From positions 1 to 46,774 of the forward strand of contig JBILLS010000012.1 in assembly GCA_044375955.1 (NCBI GenBank): a DNA stretch of 46,774 nucleotides, written 5' to 3'. This DNA comes from VGCC01 sp044375955 (GTDB taxonomy: Bacteria; Actinomycetota; Actinomycetes; S36-B12). The notes under the pieces are model-generated. The model was given only the letters and a program-made list of their open reading frames with translations, had not been told where the DNA came from and ran no database searches. How positions within the stretch are numbered: position 1 is the first letter of the stretch; every line of letters starts with the position of its first letter. Positions 1-6,205 of this stretch are shown here, piece after piece. Both the position numbers and the translations under genes were made by a program.

Positions 1-61
1 TCAGGTGATGGATCAAGAATTGCCGCCCTTCGCTGAAGCACTCGAGCGTCTCGGTCAGTGA
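1..61 (+). CDS. Partial antitoxin of a Phd/Doc-type pair (C-terminal end only)
   Basis: Only the last 19 codons are in the window; the frame starts at base 2 and ends with TGA at 59-61. The visible peptide ends in PPFAEALERLGQ. Its stop overlaps the GTG start of the Doc-like toxin as GTGA (58-61), the translational coupling usual for antitoxin-toxin pairs. Calling it an antitoxin is inference from position and overlap. Too little is visible to say whether it is a Phd, AbrB or ribbon-helix-helix protein. Confidence 0.55.
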   Translation, partial: QVMDQELPPFAEALERLGQ

Positions 62-435
62 TCTATCTCGAGTTCGATGATCTTCTTGCGATCGCCACGC
101 GCGTCCTAGGGGCACCCCCGCTGGTTCGCGATGCTGGGTTGCTCGAGTCGGCGGCATTCCGCCCTCGGGCAAGCGTGTTCGGTTCGGATGCCTATCCCAC
201 TGTCCATGAGAAGGCCGGCGCGCTCATGGAATCGTTGGCCCGAAACCACCCGCTGGTCGACGGCAACAAGCGGTTGGCTCTTGCGGGCGTGATCGTCTTC
301 CTCGGCGTGAACGGTGTGCGGCTAACGGCCACGAACGATGAGGCCTACGATTTCACTATCGAGGTGGCGACCGGCTCTTTCGCGGATGTCGCAGCTATCG
401 CTCAACGCCTGGTGCAGATGACCTCTCCTCGCTAG
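58..435 (+). CDS. doc: Doc-like toxin of the Fic/Doc superfamily
   Basis: The 125-residue protein carries the Fic/Doc core HPLVDGNKR at residues 64-72. It matches the H-x-[FL]-x-D-x-N-K-R form of Doc kinases, not the HPFxxGNGR form of AMPylating Fic enzymes. Doc phosphorylates EF-Tu and stops translation until neutralised by its antitoxin; that role is family knowledge. The size fits Doc (about 126 residues). The GTG start at 58 overlaps the antitoxin stop by 4 nt. The 3' end overlaps the convergent cytochrome b gene by 41 nt, an unusually deep tail-to-tail overlap. The His, Asp, Asn, Lys and Arg of the motif are all present, so the toxin looks intact. Confidence 0.85.
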   Translation: MIYLEFDDLLAIATRVLGAPPLVRDAGLLESAAFRPRASVFGSDAYPTVHEKAGALMESLARNHPLVDGNKRLALAGVIVFLGVNGVRLTATNDEAYDFTIEVATGSFADVAAIAQRLVQMTSPR

Positions 436-1033
436 CCCACTCAGGGTGCTCGCGCTCGGCCCACGTACGTGTGACGTTGCCGGTGCGCATCCCTCGCCGG
501 GCTTCCGCGTCGTTCATCGCCATCCAGGTATGCCCGGCCACCATGATCACCACGACGAGCCCCAGCCAATCGTGCACGAAGGTCGCACCGGTGCGGATGT
601 CGTCGGAGAAGTAACCGTTCTGCCACATGATCACACCGGTCCCGAACATCACGATGATCGAGCCGAGGGTGAACGCGGCGTTGAGCTTTTGGCCTGCGTT
701 GAACTTACCGACCGGGATAGCACCGGAACGTCGCTCGCGTGAGCGCAGCCAGCGCCAATCGTCGGGCGTGAATCGATTCAGCAACTCGGCATCGCGCCGG
801 AAGGCAACGAAGAATGCCGCGATGATCAGGGGCAGAGGCAGGAGGAGCCCGGAGACCGTGTGCACGTTCTTGACGAGGGGGCGGTTTCCCACCAGGACGC
901 TGATATCGGGGAAGAAGAGTGCAGCACCCGTGAGGATCAACACCACGGTCAGGATCGCGATGCTGCGGTGCGTCCACCGCTCGGCGCGCGTGAAGCGCGC
1001 TAGGTCAGGCGATGGGTTCGTCGTTGCGTCCAT
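395..1033 (-). CDS. Membrane cytochrome b subunit, partner of the molybdenum oxidoreductase
   Basis: This 212-residue integral membrane protein has about four hydrophobic helices and four well-placed histidines (H22, H58, H154, H168), as in the formate-dehydrogenase/b561-type diheme cytochromes that pass electrons between the quinone pool and a periplasmic or extracellular partner. I chose the ATG at 1033, preceded by a G-rich stretch resembling a ribosome site, over an in-frame ATG at 1063. With this start it overlaps the end of the upstream molybdenum enzyme gene by 29 nt, so the two are probably co-translated. The likely role is a membrane anchor and electron conduit for that enzyme. It is not an MsrQ-type protein as far as can be seen. 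Confidence 0.75.
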   Translation of the reverse strand: MDATTNPSPDLARFTRAERWTHRSIAILTVVLILTGAALFFPDISVLVGNRPLVKNVHTVSGLLLPLPLIIAAFFVAFRRDAELLNRFTPDDWRWLRSRERRSGAIPVGKFNAGQKLNAAFTLGSIIVMFGTGVIMWQNGYFSDDIRTGATFVHDWLGLVVVIMVAGHTWMAMNDAEARRGMRTGNVTRTWAEREHPEWASEERSSAPGVER

Positions 1034-1700
1034 TGGACGCCCCCACCCATGCGTCGATGTCATACCCGCGCTGCTCCCAGTAGCCCGGCACGACCTGGTT
1101 GACCACCTCGATCCCCGACATCCACTTCAGGGACTTGTAGCCGTACATCGGCGCGACGTAGAGACGGACCGGGCCGCCGTGCTCCCGGGTCAGGGGTTTG
1201 CCGTACATCTGGGTTGCCACGAGAACGTCGGGGCGCATCGCCTGTTCGCGGGTGAGTGACTCGGTGTAGACGCCGTCGAAGGAGAAGAAGCGCAGGGAAT
1301 ACGCATTGGGGTTCGCTCCCGCGGCGTTGAGCACATCGGAGAGCAGTACCCCATTCCAGGGCACGTCGTCGACGCGCCAGCCGGTGACGCATTGGAAGTC
1401 CTTGGTCATCTGGGTTTGGGGGAGTGCCGCAAGGTCATCGAGCGAGAGGGAGAGCTCGTTGTCCACACCGCCGTAGACCTCGAGACGGTAGGCGGCGGGA
1501 TCCATGGCTGGGTAGCCGTTGGTCACCGTATAGATGCGGAATCCACCCGCGGCCGGAACCACGGCACCCAATCCCGGGATCGCCCCCACCGTGGAGTTCA
1601 CCGCCTGCTGCGCGCTGCGACCGGCGACCACGCCGATCACTCCGAGGCCGACCATTCCGAGGACGACGCGGCGGCCGACAGGTGTTCCGGGTGGCTTCAC
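1005..1700 (-). CDS. Exported molybdopterin-dependent oxidoreductase (sulfite oxidase/MsrP-like)
   Basis: The 231-residue protein begins with a twin-arginine pair (R10-R11) and a hydrophobic stretch to about residue 27, so Tat export of the folded cofactor-loaded enzyme is likely. The mature part matches the sulfite-oxidase-type molybdopterin fold, with the probable Mo-ligand cysteine in FQCVTGW at C104 and a conserved RLYVAPMYGYKSLKW stretch near the end. Relatives oxidise sulfite or reduce S- and N-oxides such as methionine sulfoxide; the substrate cannot be told here. The start is GTG at 1700, with no strong ribosome site seen. The cytochrome b gene follows with overlap, so together they look like a quinone-linked redox pair at the membrane. 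Confidence 0.8.
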   Translation of the reverse strand: MKPPGTPVGRRVVLGMVGLGVIGVVAGRSAQQAVNSTVGAIPGLGAVVPAAGGFRIYTVTNGYPAMDPAAYRLEVYGGVDNELSLSLDDLAALPQTQMTKDFQCVTGWRVDDVPWNGVLLSDVLNAAGANPNAYSLRFFSFDGVYTESLTREQAMRPDVLVATQMYGKPLTREHGGPVRLYVAPMYGYKSLKWMSGIEVVNQVVPGYWEQRGYDIDAWVGASNGRNDEPIA

Positions 1701-1739
1701 GGACCCATGGGAACACGACGGGGGCGATGATGCAACGAC

Positions 1740-2579
1740 TCAGGGGTTACAGCGCGGGCACCACTGGGGATCGGCGAACTCCGCGTGGCGAGCGGCCTCG
1801 TGGAAAGCCGGGCAGCGGGGACACCCCATGCGGTCCGCACGCACCACGTGGGGGGCGGTGGTCCCGCACTCACGGCAGGGCAAGCCCCAGGCAGGTTCCA
1901 TCGGTCCCCACCCGGGGCACCCGCAGTTCGGGCACGGAGTGGCCAGGCGTTCTGCGAGCGCGTGCGCGCAGGCGTCGATGGCCATCATTCGGGAGGGGGA
2001 CATGTGCGCTCGGAGGTCGCTCTCGATCTCCACCCGGTGCGTGGGGGAGAGTGCTGCGTAGTCGTCGATGATTCGGCGAAGATCGTCATGGTCGGTGATG
2101 CCCTTGGCGATCGGACCCTGGAGTCCTGCGGGCCGCGCGATCAGCCCGTGCCGCGGGAAATCTGCACGGTCGAGAAACGGATCGAGATCATCCTCGCGGC
2201 TCACGGTTGTGTGACCGGCGATGGTGGCGCTCGATCGGTGTGTTTCATGCACGACGATGCCGCGCACGTCGTCGATGAATACGAGTAGTTCCATATCGAC
2301 GGTCACGCCGGGCAGGACTGGGTCGCTGGCGATAGTGCCTTCGCTCGCAAGCCCGAGCGGCAGACCGGACGCGGCCATGCCATCGCGCGCCTTGCGCACC
2401 GCAGTCTCGTAGGCGCTGCCCGCGCGGGGGATCTCCCCGGCGAAGGTTCCGAAGCTGTCGGTGTCGACAGGAACCGCTGCAACGGCGAGTCCGAGCAGTG
2501 ACGCGAAGGGTGGGGTGATCACGGACTCTTTGGCGTGCCTGGTCGCCAAGGCCGCGCGTTGCCCGCGGTAGTCGCTCAC
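1740..2579 (-). CDS. DUF6671-type protein with C-terminal zinc ribbons
   Basis: The 279-residue protein opens with a GQRAALATRHAKESVI-type motif that I associate with the DUF6671 family, whose function is not established. The last 70 residues hold several CxxC pairs (CPNC, CREC, CPRC, CPRC), which should form two zinc ribbons. The start is GTG at 2577-2579, overlapping the stop of the upstream winged-helix gene as GTGA, so it is the third gene of the isocitrate dehydrogenase operon. Its coupling to a TCA-cycle enzyme and a regulator is the only clue to its role. Zinc ribbons suggest nucleic-acid or protein binding, but this is inference. Confidence 0.65.
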   Translation of the reverse strand: MSDYRGQRAALATRHAKESVITPPFASLLGLAVAAVPVDTDSFGTFAGEIPRAGSAYETAVRKARDGMAASGLPLGLASEGTIASDPVLPGVTVDMELLVFIDDVRGIVVHETHRSSATIAGHTTVSREDDLDPFLDRADFPRHGLIARPAGLQGPIAKGITDHDDLRRIIDDYAALSPTHRVEIESDLRAHMSPSRMMAIDACAHALAERLATPCPNCGCPGWGPMEPAWGLPCRECGTTAPHVVRADRMGCPRCPAFHEAARHAEFADPQWCPRCNP

Positions 2580-2908
2580 TCGTGGGGAACGAAGAGATCG
2601 ATGAGCTCGCCTACGCGGTGGCCCGACTCTGCCGGGTGGCGGAAAGGTTGCCGCCGGTTCACGGAGTAGACGTTGCGACGACCCTCACGGGAGCGCCGGA
2701 TGTATCCGGCGTGCTCGAGGTCGGTGACGATCGTCTGCGCCGTGCGCTCTGTGACTCCCGCCGCATCAGCCAGGTCACGTATCCGAAGCTCCGGGGTTTG
2801 CGCAATGAGCAGGAGGATGCGGCCGTGGTTCGTCAGCAGCGTCCAGTGACGTTCTTCGTCGCTTCGCACGTGCCTATGGTGCCGCACGGGGCTCGTGACG
2901 CGCGGCAT
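2576..2908 (-). CDS. Small winged-helix transcriptional regulator (MarR/ArsR-like)
   Basis: The chosen start is the ATG at 2906-2908, which overlaps the isocitrate dehydrogenase stop as TGATG and gives 110 residues. A longer in-frame reading reaches 3064 but lies inside the dehydrogenase gene and looks like shadow sequence. The middle has a clear helix-turn-helix with wing: LRIRDLADAAGVTERTAQTI, followed by LEHAGYIRRSREGRRNVYSV. No separate effector domain or cysteine sensor is visible. The gene sits between icd and DUF6671 with overlaps on both sides. It is the obvious candidate to bind the palindrome in the divergent promoter region at 4369-4388; that link is inference. Confidence 0.75.
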   Translation of the reverse strand: MPRVTSPVRHHRHVRSDEERHWTLLTNHGRILLLIAQTPELRIRDLADAAGVTERTAQTIVTDLEHAGYIRRSREGRRNVYSVNRRQPFRHPAESGHRVGELIDLFVPHE

Positions 2909-4356
2909 CAGTTCTCCCCCTGGGCCTTCGTGTAGGCAGGGGCACCATCGAGGTCCTCGAGCTTCTCCACATGCATCCAGCGATAGACGCGTCCGATGCG
3001 TGTGAGGAGGTCGAGGGCGGACTCCGGATGCCACGTGGTCTGGTCCGCGATGAGGAAGCGGCACCGGTAGTGGTCGACACAGGTAGGGGTGGTGCCCGTC
3101 GCCGGCCAGACCTGTGTGCCCCGGTTGGAGATCATCTTCAGCGTGTAGGGGGTTCCGGGGAGCAGGCGTTGCAGTCGCTCGGCCAGGACATCCGGGGTTT
3201 CGTGAGATTCCAGGAATATGTCGACTCCGACCTTGATTCGCGATCCCGGTGCCGTGTCCACGTCGCCGATCCCGATCGGCGTCAACTTCATTTCCTGATG
3301 CTCGCGGGAGGGAGTGGCGGACACCTTTCCGAGGCGCGCGGTCACCGCCTCCACGAATTCCTGTGTCCCCACGCCGCCCGCACCTGCGATGTCACGCGTG
3401 TGAATACCGTCCTCGAGGGTGCAGAAGAGTGCCTGTTCGAGGCGTTCGGCCGCCTCGAACTGGGCGATGTGACGAAGCAACATGACTCCGGACAGCACCA
3501 TCGCCGTGGGATTCGCCACTCCGGTGCCTGCGATGTCGGGGGCCGTGCCGTGCACAGCTTCGAACATGGCGACCTCGTAGCCGATGTTGGCGGAAGGGGC
3601 GAAGCCGAGTCCTCCCACGAGTCCGCTCGCGAGATCGCTAAGGATGTCGCCGTTCATGTTCGTCGTAAGGATCACGTCGAACTGCTCGGGCCTGATCACC
3701 ATCTGATGGGCGCAGTTATCGATGAGCAGGTGGCTGGCCTCAATCTGCGGGTACTCGCGGGCCGTGGCCTCGAACTCGCGCTTGAACATCCCCTCGGTCA
3801 ACTTCATGATGTTGGCCTTGGTCGCGACCACGACCGAGGAACGTCCCTGGGACTCCGCGAATGCGAATGCCGCCTGCGCCACACGCCGACACCCAATGCG
3901 CGAGATCAACTTCAGGCACTGCGCGACATTGGGTGTCTGCATGTGCTCGATTCCCGCGTAGAGGTCTTCAACGTTCTCGCGCACGATCACCAGATCGATC
4001 CCTCGACCTGCAAAGGCACTCGGCACGCCGGGAAGTTCCCGCGCGGGGCGGATGTTGGCGAACGTCTCGAAGAACTTCCGAAGCGTGACGTTCGCGCTCT
4101 TGTTGCCGAACCCCACCGGTGTTCCCAGGGGTCCCTTCAGCACGACCTTCGTGCGGGCGATGGACTCGATGGTCTCTTGGGGGACTCCGCTCGTGACACC
4201 GCGGGAGAAGGCGATCTCCCCGGCATCGACGTACTCGGGTTCCAGGGACCCACCCGCCGCGGCGATCAACTCGCCCGCCGCCCGGGTGACTTCCGGACCG
4301 ATCCCGTCACCCGGGATGATGGTCACGGGGTGTCGCGTTGCGGCGCTAACTGGCAT
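2908..4356 (-). CDS. icd: Isocitrate dehydrogenase, NAD-type signature, with C-terminal extra domain
   Basis: This enzyme oxidatively decarboxylates isocitrate to 2-oxoglutarate. The isocitrate-binding residues line up with E. coli Icd: S87, N89, R93 and R103, with identical spacing to S113, N115, R119 and R129. Catalytic candidates are R126, Y133, K180, D213, D237 and D241. Where E. coli has the NADP-binding K344-Y345, this protein has D274-I275 in HGTAPDIAG, the pair linked to NAD use. At 482 residues it exceeds the roughly 416 of E. coli and has the C-terminal domain known from Thermus- and Rickettsia-type enzymes. The ATG lies 7 nt after a -10 element, so the mRNA is probably leaderless. 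It leads an operon with a regulator and a DUF6671 gene. Confidence 0.9.
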   Translation of the reverse strand: MPVSAATRHPVTIIPGDGIGPEVTRAAGELIAAAGGSLEPEYVDAGEIAFSRGVTSGVPQETIESIARTKVVLKGPLGTPVGFGNKSANVTLRKFFETFANIRPARELPGVPSAFAGRGIDLVIVRENVEDLYAGIEHMQTPNVAQCLKLISRIGCRRVAQAAFAFAESQGRSSVVVATKANIMKLTEGMFKREFEATAREYPQIEASHLLIDNCAHQMVIRPEQFDVILTTNMNGDILSDLASGLVGGLGFAPSANIGYEVAMFEAVHGTAPDIAGTGVANPTAMVLSGVMLLRHIAQFEAAERLEQALFCTLEDGIHTRDIAGAGGVGTQEFVEAVTARLGKVSATPSREHQEMKLTPIGIGDVDTAPGSRIKVGVDIFLESHETPDVLAERLQRLLPGTPYTLKMISNRGTQVWPATGTTPTCVDHYRCRFLIADQTTWHPESALDLLTRIGRVYRWMHVEKLEDLDGAPAYTKAQGEN

Positions 4357-4363
4357 GTGCTAC

Positions 4364-4391
4364 AAAATACAGGAATTAAATTTCCTGTCAA
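4364..4391 (-). promoter_or_regulatory. Promoter of the icd operon
   Basis: On the minus strand a perfect -35 TTGACA (4391-4386) is followed by a 16-nt spacer and a -10 TATTTT (4369-4364). The icd ATG begins 8 bases after the -10, with no ribosome site between, which predicts a leaderless transcript. This is the most consensus-like promoter found in the window. Its spacer is filled by the inverted repeat described separately. Confidence 0.7.
4369..4388. promoter_or_regulatory. Palindromic operator between icd and the methyltransferase operon
   Basis: ACAGGAA (4369-4375) and TTCCTGT (4382-4388) form a perfect 7-bp inverted repeat with a 6-bp AT-only spacer. One arm overlaps the icd -35 hexamer and the other touches the icd -10, so a bound protein would block that promoter. 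The site also lies just upstream of the methyltransferase operon and could control both directions. The size and symmetry suit a dimeric winged-helix protein. A matching regulator gene is the second gene of the icd operon. Confidence 0.6.
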
Positions 4392-4415
4392 TAGTTACCT
4401 ATATCTGGAGGAGCT

Positions 4416-5273
4416 ATGACCGCGTCCGTGGCCGCCAACCCGTCCCTGTCCGCCGAGCAGTACGAGAAGCTCTGGGATCCGAACCTCGATGGGGGATACC
4501 CGGCCAACCACTTCGCATTCCGGCAGATCCTCAACGTGCTCCACGACCGCGGCGCCGAGCGGATGCTCGAGGTGGGTGTCGGTCAGGGGCGCGCAATCTC
4601 GATCTACACGGACGCAGGGATCGACTTCTGGGGTCTGGATAACGACCCGGACATGGTCGAGATGAGCAAGGCGGCCATGACCACGTGGGGACTCCACCCC
4701 GACAAGATCTCCTGGGGGGATATCGAGGACTCGGTGTCACTGTCCGGTATCCGCAAGAAGGCGGACTTCGACGCAGTGCTCGCCATGGGTGTCCTCCCCC
4801 ATGTGACGCATGAGCAGGCTGCCTTGGAGAACATGCGCCACCTGCTCAAGCCTGGGGGCACGGTCCTCGTCGAATGCCGAAACAAGCTCTTCTCGCTGGT
4901 CACGTTCAACCGGTTCACATTCGAGTTCATCATGGACGACCTCCTGGGCGACGTGCACGGAGAGGTGCGCACCGCGACCGAGGAATTCCTACGTACCCGC
5001 GTCGATGTGGACATGCCTCCCAAGCCCGCGGGCCACGCGGCCAAGTACCACAATCCGCTGGACATCGATCAGGTGTTCACCGCTGCTGGGTTCACCGACA
5101 TCGTGATTCGCCCATTCCACTATCACGCCTCAGTGCCCAGGCTCGAGAAGCCACTCGGTGCCGCCTTCCGTGCAGAGTCCATCGCACTCGAGAACGAACC
5201 ATCCGATTGGCGCGGTCTCTTCCTGTGCTCGGCATTCGTCGTCGAAGCCCGGCGCCCCATCGATCAGGCATAA
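4416..5273 (+). CDS. Class I SAM-dependent methyltransferase, first of a paralogous pair
   Basis: This 285-residue protein has SAM motif I LEVGVGQGR at 51-59, acidic residues in GLDND at 74-78, and a central strand with FDAVLAMGVLPHV at 118-130. After the Rossmann core comes an unusual segment, RNKLFSLVTFNRFTFEFI at 155-172, and a C-terminal SDWRGLFLCSAFVVEA strand. Both recur almost unchanged in the next gene, so the two are a duplicated, diverged pair. The ATG has a strong but close ribosome site (GGAGGAG, 4407-4413). The substrate is not recognisable. The C-terminal half probably forms the substrate lid. It leads an operon with a second methyltransferase and cysD. Confidence 0.8.
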   Translation: MTASVAANPSLSAEQYEKLWDPNLDGGYPANHFAFRQILNVLHDRGAERMLEVGVGQGRAISIYTDAGIDFWGLDNDPDMVEMSKAAMTTWGLHPDKISWGDIEDSVSLSGIRKKADFDAVLAMGVLPHVTHEQAALENMRHLLKPGGTVLVECRNKLFSLVTFNRFTFEFIMDDLLGDVHGEVRTATEEFLRTRVDVDMPPKPAGHAAKYHNPLDIDQVFTAAGFTDIVIRPFHYHASVPRLEKPLGAAFRAESIALENEPSDWRGLFLCSAFVVEARRPIDQA

Positions 5274-5312
5274 CCCTTTTCCGAGACATCACGCAGAGAG
5301 AACGAGGACACA

Positions 5313-6203
5313 ATGAGCACTTCTCCGGTTCGTGCGCACTACGACGAATCCGCATCCACGTACCACGAGCAGTACGACAAGGACCTCATTTGGACGAATG
5401 CCGAATACCCGGCGAACTACTTCCGGCTGGAGAAGGTCATCGACATCCTTCGCCGTCGGGGCGCCACGAGCGTCTATGACCTAGGCGCCGGTGAGGCGAG
5501 TCCGATCATCAGGATTCGCGAGGTCCTGGGCATCGATGTGCGTGCTAGCGACCTATCACCGGAGATGGTTCGCCTGGGTAAGGACAACCTCGTCCGTCAC
5601 GGCATGGATCCTGACTGGCTCACGCTCGTGGACATCACGGATCCCGCTGCCGTGCGCGCGGAGGCCAAGGATGTCGGCCTCTCCGATGCCGTGATCGCGT
5701 TGGGGGTCATTCCCCATGTCGAGGACGATAACTGGTTCGTAGAGGCGATGTCCCTGTTCGTCAAGCCCGGTGGGACGTTGATCCTTCAGTTCCGCAACAA
5801 GATGTTCTCGATGTTCACCTTCAACAGGCTCACGAAGGAGTTCATTCTGGAAGACCTGATGGCCCCAATCCCGCAGCAATTCCAGGATGTCGTCGAAGCC
5901 GATCTCAACCAGCGGCTCGCCGTCGACAAGCCGCCGAAGCGCGTGTGGGACAAGGACGCCCCCGCGTACGACGAGATTCTGGCGAAGTTCCACAACCCCT
6001 TCGAACTCGCCGAGGTCGTCAAGAAGCATGGCTTCACCGACATCGAGTACGGCTGGTACAACTTCCACCCGACGTACCCGATGGTTGCCGGTGGGATCGA
6101 CGCGCGTGAGTACCGCGAGGCTCAAATCGCCCTGGAGTCAGACAATTCATGGCGAGGCATGTTCCTCTGCTCTGCGGGGATGATCGTCGCGCGCAAGTCC
6201 TGA
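5313..6203 (+). CDS. Class I SAM-dependent methyltransferase, second of a paralogous pair
   Basis: This 296-residue paralogue of the preceding protein shares YPANYF near residue 32, the RNKMFSMFTFNRLTKEFILEDL block at 161-182, FHNPFELAEV near 226 and a SWRGMFLCSA ending. SAM motif I is DLGAGEA at 56-62, more degenerate than in the first copy because the usual final glycine of GxGxG is replaced. It carries an insert of about 15 residues around 205-225. A ribosome site ACGAGGA lies 4 nt before the ATG, 39 nt after the first gene. The pair might act in sequence on one molecule or as a heterodimer; neither is shown. The stop is 2 nt before the cysD start. Confidence 0.8.
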   Translation: MSTSPVRAHYDESASTYHEQYDKDLIWTNAEYPANYFRLEKVIDILRRRGATSVYDLGAGEASPIIRIREVLGIDVRASDLSPEMVRLGKDNLVRHGMDPDWLTLVDITDPAAVRAEAKDVGLSDAVIALGVIPHVEDDNWFVEAMSLFVKPGGTLILQFRNKMFSMFTFNRLTKEFILEDLMAPIPQQFQDVVEADLNQRLAVDKPPKRVWDKDAPAYDEILAKFHNPFELAEVVKKHGFTDIEYGWYNFHPTYPMVAGGIDAREYREAQIALESDNSWRGMFLCSAGMIVARKS

Positions 6204-6205
6204 CC

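Noticed and set aside
2971..4419. A 482-codon plus-strand open frame opposite icd.
   Set aside because: The antisense of a gene with a full set of catalytic residues; no domain or ribosome site.
4416..6203. The methyltransferase pair as glycine/sarcosine and dimethylglycine N-methyltransferases for betaine synthesis.
   Set aside because: Two tandem methyltransferases invite the idea, but the N-terminal and substrate-binding segments do not resemble those enzymes as I know them.
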